Shown: piece by piece, positions 30,153 to 38,394 of the stretch
How the letters are laid out: the number at the start of each line of letters is the position of its first letter
How positions within the stretch are numbered: the stretch's first letter is position 1
Assembly (NCBI RefSeq): GCF_000472445.1
Contig: NZ_AXAJ01000005.1
Location: 626 to 64,625, forward strand
Reading direction: 5' to 3'
DNA: 64,000 bases
Source: Burkholderia sp. WSM2230
GTDB taxonomy: Bacteria; Pseudomonadota; Gammaproteobacteria; Burkholderiales; Burkholderiaceae
Program-made: the position numbers and the translations under genes
Notes under the pieces: generated by a model
Databases searched by the model: none
What the model saw: the letters and a program-made list of their open reading frames with translations, nothing else
What the model was told of the DNA's origin: nothing

Positions 30153-30791
30153 TCACGCCGATGCAATCCGGCAACGCCGCGCCAGATCGATCAGTTCGAC
30201 CAGTGATTTCACGCCCAGCTTGTGCATGATGCGCGTTTTGTGGCTGCTCACCGTCTTGTTGCTGATGAACAGCGCGTCGCCGATTGCCTTGTTCGACATG
30301 CCCTTCGAGAGCATCTGCAAAATGACGAGTTCCTTGTCGGATAGCAGCATGATGCGGCCTTCCTCGCCACTCGGTGTCACACCCGGCGCAATGCTCGCGC
30401 CGTTCGGCCCGACCGGAAACACCGTATAGCCCGCGAGCACGGCTTCCACGCCGCGCATGATTTCCTTCATTTCCTGCGACTTGCCGACAAAGCCGTGAAC
30501 GCCCGAACGCATGGCGCGCGGCGCGAAGGTAGCCGGGTCATGGCCCGACAGCACCATTACGCGAATAGGCGGATGCACGAGCTTCAGGCGCGGAATGACA
30601 TCCAGCCCGCTGATGCGCGGAATGTCGAGGTCGAGTATCGCCAGATCGGGCTTGTACTGGCGAGCCATTTCCACCGCAGTCTGGCCGTTGTCCGCCTCCA
30701 CCACTTCGTCGACACTAAGCAGTTGCATGAGCTGCAATCTGACAATCATCCGGAACGCTGGGTGGTCGTCGATAATCAGAATGGTTGACAT
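30153..30791 (-). CDS. NarL/BvgA-type response regulator (copy 2)
   Basis: 212 residues. The ATG at 30791 is preferred because AGGAG lies nine bases before it; the first ATG, at 30800, is only two bases from that site. The receiver domain has D8/D9, phospho-acceptor Asp54 in AILDLDIPRISGLD, and Lys in GFVGKSQEM. The LuxR-type helix-turn-helix (about 150-210) is LSDKELVILQMLSKGMSNKAIGDALFISNKTVSSHKTRIMHKLG. It is paralogous to the regulator at 7028-7636 and likewise pairs with an HPt gene. There is no kinase next to it. Confidence 0.93.
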   Translation of the reverse strand: MSTILIIDDHPAFRMIVRLQLMQLLSVDEVVEADNGQTAVEMARQYKPDLAILDLDIPRISGLDVIPRLKLVHPPIRVMVLSGHDPATFAPRAMRSGVHGFVGKSQEMKEIMRGVEAVLAGYTVFPVGPNGASIAPGVTPSGEEGRIMLLSDKELVILQMLSKGMSNKAIGDALFISNKTVSSHKTRIMHKLGVKSLVELIDLARRCRIASA

Positions 30792-30931
30792 GTGTTGCAT
30801 TTCTCCTGAAAGAACTTCCGTTTCCCGTTGAGGCCGATCATGGACTTCTGGTGGCTCGCTGCTGAGCTTCCGGCACCCATACGCCGTTGCGCTCCAGGCG
30901 CTGACAGCGCCGTGTGCGCTGCGAACGCGAG

Positions 30932-31993
30932 TCAGGATGCCGCAACGACAAACTCGATCTCAACGCGGCGATTGGGCGCGAGACACCGCACCAGTTCATC
31001 GCGCCTGGTTTGCCGGCATTCGGCCACCGGGTTGGCGCTGGCAAGCCCGCGAACCGAGATGAGCGATGTGACGCCGCGCGTGCGCAGATAGCGCGCCACC
31101 GTTTGCGCGCGTTGCAGCGACAGGCTCTGGTTATATGCGTTCTCGCCAAGACGGTCGGTGTAGCCGGTGATCCTGAGTCCGCGAAGGGCGGCAACTGTCT
31201 TCAGGCTGCGCGCCACCTCGTCGAGTTCGCGTCTGCCTGCGGGCAGCATCGCGGCTTCGTTGCCGCCGTCGAAACGGAATAGCAGGTCGGCGCGCAGCGT
31301 GATGGCTCGTGACACTGCTGCTCGCGTTGCCGCTGGGGCTGCGAGTGCCGCCTGTTTGCATTGCAACGCGCTTTCCGCCGATTTGCGCAAGTTGTCCTGC
31401 ACTTCAGGCAGGCGCTGCTCGGCCCGAGCGAAGCTGCGCATCCACGCATCGTGGCCCGCTTGCATGAGCTCGACCTCCGCACACGCAAGCGGCTGCTGCG
31501 CCTCGCGGCACGAAGCGATGACCGGATCGGACTTGATGGTATTGACGATCTTCCACAGATCGGGCCGAACCACGGAGACAGTGCGCAGAGCAGGATTGGC
31601 AGCGGAGAGCGGCGCGCCGTTTTCGAGGCCGGCTGTGATCACGGCCGCCTGACCGATTGCCTCTTCGACGAAACCCCAGTGATCGCCCGCCTTGCGTTCC
31701 TGCTGGCCGGCGTTGATCCAGCATTCCGCCTTTGTGCGGAAGTAGCCGTTCTGGTCCGGTTGCAGGCGGTCCAGCCGCGCCTGCAATGACGCGAGCGCCG
31801 CGCCGGAGTTGGCGACGGGCGCGTACGTAGTGACCCATTGCGGGTTGGCGGCGCCTGCCGCCTCGTCTTGCGAGGCGCCAAGGCCAGATTTCAGCAGCGT
31901 GGGGTCTTCAATGCCGAGCCGTGCGCGCGCGGCGTGGTCCGCGCAGGCTGTTAGTGTCAGCGCGCACACAAGCACGGTTAGCGGGGTTTTCAT
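30932..31993 (-). CDS. OmpA-domain lipoprotein (copy 2)
   Basis: 353 residues. The signal peptide ends in LTAC (Cys17). The mature region mirrors copy 1 at 7898-9004: RLGIEDPTLLKSGLGASQDEAAGAANPQW, HWGFVEEAIGQA, VVRPDLWK, QAGHDAWMRSF. The C-terminal OmpA-like domain (about 230-350) has RITGYTDRLGENAYNQSLSLQRAQTVARYL and NRRVEIEF. It is an outer-membrane lipoprotein likely to bind peptidoglycan. It lies upstream of the second regulator/HPt pair on the same strand, with 140 bases between. Confidence 0.88.
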   Translation of the reverse strand: MKTPLTVLVCALTLTACADHAARARLGIEDPTLLKSGLGASQDEAAGAANPQWVTTYAPVANSGAALASLQARLDRLQPDQNGYFRTKAECWINAGQQERKAGDHWGFVEEAIGQAAVITAGLENGAPLSAANPALRTVSVVRPDLWKIVNTIKSDPVIASCREAQQPLACAEVELMQAGHDAWMRSFARAEQRLPEVQDNLRKSAESALQCKQAALAAPAATRAAVSRAITLRADLLFRFDGGNEAAMLPAGRRELDEVARSLKTVAALRGLRITGYTDRLGENAYNQSLSLQRAQTVARYLRTRGVTSLISVRGLASANPVAECRQTRRDELVRCLAPNRRVEIEFVVAAS

Positions 31994-32017
31994 CAGAGGT
32001 CTGCGTCTCGCGCATTT

Positions 32018-32035
32018 TTTTATCGAGGGATAAAA
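32018..32035 (-). promoter_or_regulatory. inverted repeat upstream of the second OmpA-like lipoprotein
   Basis: TTTTATC and GATAAAA separated by four bases, centred about 33 bases before the ATG at 31993. It could be an operator, or a small stem in the mRNA leader. The 151-base gap up to the transporter gene holds no gene. Confidence 0.4.
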
Positions 32036-32144
32036 GTATGACGAGACGCAGAAGCCCGCGGAATGGGATGAATCTTAGAACGGTGTCACGAGTTGCTGAT
32101 TGTCACGCTTCCTCGAGACAGTTCGTGAGGTCTCTGGTCCGCCG

Positions 32145-32984
32145 TCATGCCCTCACCGCTCGCGCGGCATTGCGGCCACGCAGCCACTCGAGCGCCAGCA
32201 GCAGACACGTCGAGAAAACGATCAGAATCGTGGCCAGTGCCGCGATAGTCGGACTGATGTTTTCGCGGATGCCAGTGAACATCTGACGCGGCAGCGTCGT
32301 CTGGTCTGCGCCCGCCAGGAAGAGCGTTACGACGACTTCGTCGAACGACGTCGCGAACGCGAACAGGGCGCCGGAAATCACACCCGGTGCGATCACCGGC
32401 AGCGTGATCCGGAAGAACGTCTTCACCGGATTTGCGCCGAGCGACAGACTCGCGCGCACGAGGTTGTAGTTGAACCCCTGCAACGTGGCCGCGACGGTCG
32501 TCACGACAAACGGCACGCCGAGCGACGCATGCGCGAGAATCAGACCGATATACGTATTGGCCAGACCGAGCGGCGCAAAGAAGAGATACATGCCGACGCC
32601 GACCACCACAACAGGCACGATCATCGGCGAAATCAGAATCGCCATGAGCAGACCCTTACCGCGGAAGTTGGCCTTGGTGAGCCCAATTGCGGCCAGCGTG
32701 CCAAGCACGGTCGCAACCACGGTGGCGGACGGCGCGACAATGAAGCTATTCTTAGCCGCCATACGCCACTCATCAGACGCAATCAGATTCTGATACCAGC
32801 GCAGCGACCATCCTGGAATCGGATACACCAGGAAAGTACTCGACGAGAACGACAGCGGCACGATCGCCAGCACGGGCAGGATCAGATACAGCAGCGTCAG
32901 CACGGCAAGCGCGCGCAGCGCGAAATACCAGACGCGCTCGACGAGAGACGTATGCGGCGCGAACAGGGGCTTGGCAAGTTTCAT
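32145..32984 (-). CDS. polyamine-type ABC transporter permease (PotC-like)
   Basis: 279 residues with six hydrophobic helices. The EAA loop is LVRASLSLGANPVKTFFRITLPVIAPGVISGALFAF, the site that meets the ATPase. It belongs to the PotC group of spermidine/putrescine and opine-type importers. It is the last gene of a four-gene minus-strand operon (ATPase, binding protein, PotB-like, PotC-like); the start is the ATG at 32984, 15 bases after the PotB-like stop. Confidence 0.9.
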   Translation of the reverse strand: MKLAKPLFAPHTSLVERVWYFALRALAVLTLLYLILPVLAIVPLSFSSSTFLVYPIPGWSLRWYQNLIASDEWRMAAKNSFIVAPSATVVATVLGTLAAIGLTKANFRGKGLLMAILISPMIVPVVVVGVGMYLFFAPLGLANTYIGLILAHASLGVPFVVTTVAATLQGFNYNLVRASLSLGANPVKTFFRITLPVIAPGVISGALFAFATSFDEVVVTLFLAGADQTTLPRQMFTGIRENISPTIAALATILIVFSTCLLLALEWLRGRNAARAVRA

Positions 32985-32999
32985 ATCGGCAGACTCCGT

Positions 33000-34277
33000 T
33001 CAGCCGAGGCTCAGCGATGAACGCGTGAAGCGCCCGTAAATCACATACAGCACGAGCGTGGCGGCCAGCAGCAGCGCGCCGAGCGCGCAGGCCATACCCC
33101 AGTTGATCGTCACGTTGGTGAAGTACGCGACGTAATAGCTGACCATCTGGTCGTTCGGGCCGCCGAGCAGCGCGGGCGTGATGTAGTAGCCGATCGCGAG
33201 AATGAACACGAGCAACGCGCCTGCGCCGATGCCCGGATAAGTCTGCGGCACATACACACGCCAGAACGCGGCGAATGGATGACTGCCGAGCGAAACGGCC
33301 GCGCGCTGATACGTGGGCGGAATCGACTTCATCACGCTGTACAGCGGCAGGATCATGAAAGGCAGCAGAATGTGCGTCATCGAGATATAGACGCCGGTGC
33401 GGTTAAAGAGCAGCGCGAGCGGATCGTGCAGCAGGCCGCTGCCGACCAGCGCCTTGTTCACGAGGCCTTCGCTCTGCAAGATCACGATCCATGCGGCGAC
33501 GCGCACCAGAATCGATGTCCAGAACGGAATCAGCACGAGAATCATCACGAGATTCGCGCGACGCTCGGGCAGCGTCGAAATCCAGTAGGCGAGCGGATAG
33601 CCGAGCAGCAGCGCGAACAAAGTGACGGCCGCGCCGATCACAAAGGTGCGGCTGAATACGGCCAGGTAGATCTGCTGGTCGGCGTCGGTCGGAATGATGT
33701 GGCCGAACGCGTCCTGCTTGTGATCGAGCGAAGCGAGCAGATAGAACGGCGAATACGGGCTGCTGTTTTTCGCGATGGCTTGCCAGTACGCAATGTTGTT
33801 CCAGCGTTCGTCGAGCTCGGCGAATTTCGCGTGGAATTGCGCGGGCGTCAGTTGCAGCGGCTTGCTGTTGTCGTCGACGAACGGCATGGCGCGCGCCGAC
33901 TTCGCGACGAGCGACCGGTAACCGGGAATTTCCACGTTGAGCCGGCGGGCGAGCGCACCCATGCCGTCGCTGTCGGCAATCGCGGTCAGGTCGGTCGCCA
34001 GCGCGGCGTAGGCGGCATCGGGCGGCGGCGTCTTGCGATCCCACGCGCTTAGTGCGCTGAGCGTATGCGGCAGCGCGTTCACGACTTCGGGGTTCTGCGC
34101 GGCGCGCGTGAGCAGCGCGCCGATCGGCACGACGAAGATGAGCAGCAGAAAGATCGCGAGCGGCGCGATCAGCAGCAGCGCCATCGCGCGCTTTCGCGCT
34201 TCCGCGGCCTTGAGTTCGCGCTTGAGCCGGCCGGTTGATTCCGGCGTCGAATCGGCGGCGATCGTCATCGTAGTCAC
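33000..34277 (-). CDS. polyamine-type ABC transporter permease with a large external insert (PotB-like)
   Basis: 425 residues. The GTG at 34277 is chosen because AGGAG lies seven bases before it; the ATG at 34268 would leave 16 bases. After a first helix (about 30-50) comes an unusually long polar region (about 55-195) before the permease domain proper (about 200-420). The EAA loop reads YQRAAVSLGSHPFAAFWRVYVPQTYPGIGAG. PotB itself is about 280 residues, so the ~140-residue external insert is the remarkable part; it may help catch the substrate or the binding protein, which is inference. Confidence 0.87.
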   Translation of the reverse strand: MTTMTIAADSTPESTGRLKRELKAAEARKRAMALLLIAPLAIFLLLIFVVPIGALLTRAAQNPEVVNALPHTLSALSAWDRKTPPPDAAYAALATDLTAIADSDGMGALARRLNVEIPGYRSLVAKSARAMPFVDDNSKPLQLTPAQFHAKFAELDERWNNIAYWQAIAKNSSPYSPFYLLASLDHKQDAFGHIIPTDADQQIYLAVFSRTFVIGAAVTLFALLLGYPLAYWISTLPERRANLVMILVLIPFWTSILVRVAAWIVILQSEGLVNKALVGSGLLHDPLALLFNRTGVYISMTHILLPFMILPLYSVMKSIPPTYQRAAVSLGSHPFAAFWRVYVPQTYPGIGAGALLVFILAIGYYITPALLGGPNDQMVSYYVAYFTNVTINWGMACALGALLLAATLVLYVIYGRFTRSSLSLG

Positions 34278-34409
34278 ACCCAGTCTCCTGTCGATCAGAG
34301 TTAGCGCTTTAGCGCTTACTCTGATCCCATGCAAAGCTGTCTCATTCCACCCCAACCGCGCACGCACGGCTGCGCCATGCGCGCGCGTCATCGCATCACT
34401 TCGCGCTAC

Positions 34410-35459
34410 TTACTTTGAGGCCCACGACGAAAAACGCTGCTCCAGCTCGTCGCCATGGTCGGTCCAGAACGACAGATTCTGCAGCACCGCGTTCTTGCCG
34501 TTGGCCGGCGAGTTCGGCAGATTCGCGAGCGTCTTTCCGTCGAGCGCCTTGATCGCCGCCACGTTCACCGGGCCATAAGCGATGTGGTGCGCGTAGTCCT
34601 GCTGCGGCTTCGACGAAAGCGTAAAGGCGATGTACTTCTCGGCCAGCGCCTTGTTCGGCGAGCCCTTCGGAATCGCCCAATAGTCGAGGTCATAGATGCT
34701 GCCGTTCCACACGACCTTCAGGTTCTTGCCTTCCTTCTGCGCGGCGTCGATGCGGCCGTTATAAGCCGTCGACATCACCACGTCGCCCGCCACGAGGAAC
34801 TGCGGCGGCTGCGCGCCCGCTTCCCACCACTGGATGTTCGGCTTCAGCTCATCCAGCTTCTTGAACGCACGGTCCTGGCCTTCCTTCGTCGCGAGCACCT
34901 TGTAGACGTCTTTCGGCGCGACGCCGTCGGCCATCAGCGCGAACTCGAGGTTGTAGCGCGCGCCCTTGCGCATCGCACGCTTGCCCGGAATCTTCTTCGT
35001 GTCCCAGAAGTCGGCCCAGCCGGACGGCGCGCTCTTCAGCTTGTCGGCGTTATACGCAAGTGCCGTCGACCACACGAAAAAGCCCACTCCACAAGTTTGC
35101 GGCGCTTCGGGAATCAGGTCCGACTTCTTGCCGATCTTCGACCAGTCGAGCTTTTCATACAGCCCTTCGTCGCAGCCGCGGCCAATATCGCCCGACTCGA
35201 CTTCCACCACGTCCCAGTTCACATGCCTGGCTTCGACCATCGCCTTGACCTTGGCCTGCTCACCGTTGTATTCGACGGCGGTCACCTTGTTGCCGGTCTG
35301 CGACTCGAACGGCTGGTTGAACGCTGCCTTTTGCGCGTCCCCGTTGGCGCCGCCGAAGTTGACGACCGTCAGTTCGGCCGCATTGACCTGCGCGGCGCCC
35401 AGCGCGAGCGCCACAGCACCGACAGCGATGGCGCAGCGCGATTTCCCGATCTTGCTCAT
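34410..35459 (-). CDS. periplasmic substrate-binding protein of the polyamine-type transporter
   Basis: 349 residues. The signal peptide is cleaved near AAQVNAA (about residue 27). The PotD/SBP_bac-like fold begins ELTVVNFGGANGDAQKAAFNQPFE; DVVEVESGDIGRGCDEGLYEKLDWSKIG and WWEAGAQPPQFLVAGDVVMSTAYNGRI are typical of the spermidine/putrescine-like group. It delivers substrate to the two permeases encoded downstream. The true substrate cannot be read from the sequence; relatives bind polyamines, GABA-like or opine-type amines. Confidence 0.9.
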   Translation of the reverse strand: MSKIGKSRCAIAVGAVALALGAAQVNAAELTVVNFGGANGDAQKAAFNQPFESQTGNKVTAVEYNGEQAKVKAMVEARHVNWDVVEVESGDIGRGCDEGLYEKLDWSKIGKKSDLIPEAPQTCGVGFFVWSTALAYNADKLKSAPSGWADFWDTKKIPGKRAMRKGARYNLEFALMADGVAPKDVYKVLATKEGQDRAFKKLDELKPNIQWWEAGAQPPQFLVAGDVVMSTAYNGRIDAAQKEGKNLKVVWNGSIYDLDYWAIPKGSPNKALAEKYIAFTLSSKPQQDYAHHIAYGPVNVAAIKALDGKTLANLPNSPANGKNAVLQNLSFWTDHGDELEQRFSSWASK

Positions 35460-35563
35460 GTGTGTTGCTCTCCTTTGGTGGTGGTTTCAAGCATGAGTCA
35501 TGCGACTTTTTTATGTGCTGCTGATAGCCCCGCTTCATGCAATCATGCGCGCGTTTCGCGGCA

Positions 35564-36676
35564 TCACGCCCCCGCGAATACCCGCAGATGTTCCGGCGCG
35601 AACTCCAGCGCGACGGGCGCGCCTGGCGCGAAAGACTCGAGCGCGTCGGTACCGAGCGGCACCTTGACGAAGCACTCCTCCTGCTGCGGCAAACCGCAGC
35701 GCATGCGCACGTGGTCGCCGAAATAGATGAGCCCGCGCGCTTCGCCGGCCAGTGCATTGGCACCCGGCCGAGCAACACCGTTTCCATTGACGCCCGTTGC
35801 GAGCTTCATGCGTTCCGGCCGGATACATGCAATGGCCGGCGTGCCCGCCCGCGCGCCGCCGATATTGCGGCCGGTCAGCCGCGTGCCGTCCGCCAGATGG
35901 ATCTCGCAATATTCGCCGTTCACATTCGCGATCGTGCCGCGCAGCTTGTTACTGTCGCCGATGAAGTTCGCAACGAACTCGTTGCAGGGCGATTCGTACA
36001 GACGGTCCACGGTATCGAGCTGCTGCACGATGCCTTTATCGAAGACGGCGACGCGGTCGGACATGGTCAAGGCCTCGCCCTGATCGTGAGTGACGTAGAC
36101 GAAGGTCACGCCGAGCTTCTCGTGCAACGACTTCAGTTCGTACTGCATGTGTTCGCGCAATTGCTTGTCGAGCGCGCCGAGCGGCTCGTCCATCAACACG
36201 AGTTTCGGCTCGAACACGAGCGCCCGCGCGAGGGCGATACGCTGCTGCTGGCCGCCGGAAAGCTGCGCCGGATAACGCTTCGCGAAGCTCTCCATGCGCA
36301 CCATCTTCAGTGCGTTGTTGGTGCGATGCGCGCGCTCCTGGGCGGAAACCTTGCGCACCGTCAACGGATACGCGACGTTCTGCTCGACCGTGAGGTGCGG
36401 GAACAGCGCGTAGTTCTGAAACACCATGCCGATGTTGCGCTTGTGCGGCGGCACGGTATTGAGCAGCGTGCCGTCGAGCCAGATCTCGCCGCCGGTGGGA
36501 AATTCGAAGCCGGCCAGCATCATCAGGCAAGTGGTCTTGCCTGAACCCGACGGCCCGAGCAGCGTCAGGAATTCGCCCTGATAGATGTCCAGATCCAGCT
36601 GTTTGACGACCAGCGTTTCGCCGTCGTACGTCTTGCGCACGCCTCGAAAGCTGACGATCACTTCATCCGTTTTCAT
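35564..36676 (-). CDS. polyamine-type ABC transporter ATP-binding protein (PotA-like)
   Basis: 370 residues. The start is the ATG at 36676, with AGGAG nine bases upstream. Walker A is GPSGSGKTT, the Q-loop is VFQNYALFPHLTVEQNVAYPL, the signature is LSGGQQQRIALARAL and Walker B is LVLMDEPLGALD. A TOBE-type domain occupies about 285-365. It drives the importer. It is first in the operon and is divergently transcribed from the MocR-type regulator. Confidence 0.94.
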   Translation of the reverse strand: MKTDEVIVSFRGVRKTYDGETLVVKQLDLDIYQGEFLTLLGPSGSGKTTCLMMLAGFEFPTGGEIWLDGTLLNTVPPHKRNIGMVFQNYALFPHLTVEQNVAYPLTVRKVSAQERAHRTNNALKMVRMESFAKRYPAQLSGGQQQRIALARALVFEPKLVLMDEPLGALDKQLREHMQYELKSLHEKLGVTFVYVTHDQGEALTMSDRVAVFDKGIVQQLDTVDRLYESPCNEFVANFIGDSNKLRGTIANVNGEYCEIHLADGTRLTGRNIGGARAGTPAIACIRPERMKLATGVNGNGVARPGANALAGEARGLIYFGDHVRMRCGLPQQEECFVKVPLGTDALESFAPGAPVALEFAPEHLRVFAGA

Positions 36677-36750
36677 CGCCGTAGTCTCCTCTGCGGTCTG
36701 GCCGGCTGCTGCTGCGAAACAGCGGGCTTGCATCAATTGCGTGGCCCACT

Positions 36751-36804
36751 ATAGACCGTTACGGTTCTACAATATGGAACCATTTCATTATTCCGGATAG
36801 AACC
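36751..36804. promoter_or_regulatory. operator-like repeats between the transporter operon and its divergent regulator
   Basis: The motif GGTTCTA recurs: GGTTCTA at 36763-36769, GGAACC at 36776-36781 (inverted), TAGAACC at 36798-36804 (inverted), and a weaker TAGACC at 36751-36757. MocR/GntR-type regulators commonly bind such spaced direct or inverted repeats upstream of the genes they control. The repeats end three bases before the regulator start, so self-control is likely too. Confidence 0.65.
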
Positions 36805-36806
36805 AC

Positions 36807-38342
36807 TTGGACACGATCATCTTGTCGGACTGGCTCGCCGCGAGGCTTGATCGCGCGGCCGGTGAGCCGCTCTACCGGCAGACTTTGCGGCTGATGCAGC
36901 AGGCGATACTCGCCGGCCAACTGCCACCCGGCACCAAGCTGCCGAGCTCGCGCACGCTGGCCCAAGATCTCGGCATCGCGCGCAATACGGTGCTGCATGT
37001 ATACGACCAGTTGACCGCCGAAGGCTATGTGCTCTCGACCACCGGCAGCGGCACTTATGTGGCTGACACGCAGCCCGACACCGCCGCCGTCAACGCGCGC
37101 AGAAAGCCCGCGGTCGCGGCCGTCGCGGTACTAGGCGCCCAAGACAAGCCGGCCAGGCGCGATCTGAGCGACCTGTCCAATCGCGGGCGGCGGCTGATCG
37201 GCCAGGCCGGGGTATCCGCGAAACAGTGGGGCGCGTTCATGCCGGGCGTGCCCGACGTGGCGGAGTTTCCGGCGCGAACCTGGAGCCGTCTGCAAGCGCG
37301 CTTGTGGAAGGAAGCGAACCCCGATCTGCTCACCTATGCGCCCGGCGGCGGCTACCGTCCGCTGCGCCGCGCTTTATCGGACTATCTGCGCGTCGCGCGT
37401 TCGGTGAATTGCACGCCGGATCAGATCATCATCACTACGGGTATTCACCAATCCATCGATCTGGCGGTGCGCCTGCTGACCGACGTCGGCGATCGTGCAT
37501 GGGTGGAGGAGCCTTGCTATTGGGGCGCGCGCAGCGTGCTGCAGTCGTCGGGTATTACGCTCGTGCCGGTGCCGGTCGATGAAGAGGGCCTCAATCCGCG
37601 CGAGGAGGATTTGCAGCGGCCGCCGCGTCTCGCGCTAGTCACGCCGTCGCACCAATACCCGCTTGGCATGGTGATGAGTCTCGCGCGGCGCCGCACGCTG
37701 CTCGAATACGCGCGCCAGCACAACGTGTGGATAATCGAGGACGATTACGACAGCGAGTTTCGCTACGGCAGCCGCCCGCTCGCGTCGCTTCAGGGTCTCG
37801 ACGACGCCGGCCAGGTCATTTATGTAGGCAGTCTCGGCAAGATGCTTTTTCCGGGCCTGCGCATGGGCTACATGATCGCGCCGGAACATCTCGTCGACAC
37901 GTTCCGCATGGGCATCGCCGAGCTATACCGAGAAGGTCAGTTGATGCAGCAGGCGGTGATGACCGACTTCATCATGGACGGCCACCTCACCTCGCATGTT
38001 CGGCGCATGCGCGCGTTGTACGGCGAGCGCAGGCAGATTCTGATCGACGCGATCACCACGCGTTTCGGCAACGAACTGCCGGTCATGGGCGACGAAGCCG
38101 GCTTGCATCTGGTGCTCGGTCTGCCGGACTACGCGGACGACCGCGCGGTGACGGCGGCCGCTTTCGATGCCGGCGTAATCGTACGGCCGCTCGCGAGCTA
38201 TTACAGCTGCGACCCGCCCGCGCGGCGCGGACTGCTGCTCGGTTATGCATGCGTGAAGAACGACAGGATTGGGCCCGCGTTCGACACGCTCGCGCGCGTC
38301 ATCGAGCAGACCGCGCTGAAAAAGCCGACGCGCGCCGCCTGA
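36807..38342 (+). CDS. MocR-family regulator (GntR helix-turn-helix fused to an aminotransferase fold)
   Basis: 511 residues. The start is a TTG at 36807 (reading MDTIILSDWLAARLD); no ATG fits before the conserved region. The winged helix (about 20-85) includes LPSSRTLAQDLGIARNTVLHVYDQLTAEGYV. The PLP-binding domain (about 125-500) has the Lys345 site in VGSLGKMLFPGLRMGY and WIIEDDYDSEFRY. These factors sense amino-group compounds through PLP, as GabR and PdxR do. Divergence from a polyamine-type importer, with operator-like repeats between, suggests it controls that operon. Confidence 0.92.
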   Translation: MDTIILSDWLAARLDRAAGEPLYRQTLRLMQQAILAGQLPPGTKLPSSRTLAQDLGIARNTVLHVYDQLTAEGYVLSTTGSGTYVADTQPDTAAVNARRKPAVAAVAVLGAQDKPARRDLSDLSNRGRRLIGQAGVSAKQWGAFMPGVPDVAEFPARTWSRLQARLWKEANPDLLTYAPGGGYRPLRRALSDYLRVARSVNCTPDQIIITTGIHQSIDLAVRLLTDVGDRAWVEEPCYWGARSVLQSSGITLVPVPVDEEGLNPREEDLQRPPRLALVTPSHQYPLGMVMSLARRRTLLEYARQHNVWIIEDDYDSEFRYGSRPLASLQGLDDAGQVIYVGSLGKMLFPGLRMGYMIAPEHLVDTFRMGIAELYREGQLMQQAVMTDFIMDGHLTSHVRRMRALYGERRQILIDAITTRFGNELPVMGDEAGLHLVLGLPDYADDRAVTAAAFDAGVIVRPLASYYSCDPPARRGLLLGYACVKNDRIGPAFDTLARVIEQTALKKPTRAA

Positions 38343-38361
38343 AGGCCGCGGCCTTCAGGCG
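38336..38361. terminator. perfect 26-bp palindrome across the MocR-type stop codon
   Basis: Each 13-base half is the exact reverse complement of the other (CGCCTGAAGGCCG). The palindrome spans the TGA of the regulator gene, so its RNA would fold into a very stable hairpin overlapping the stop. There is no T tract. It lies in a 52-base convergent gap with the DUF748 gene and may serve as a two-way terminator or RNA end. Confidence 0.55.
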
Positions 38362-38394
38362 CGGCGGCTTCGAAACGCCGCGCCGTGACATCGC

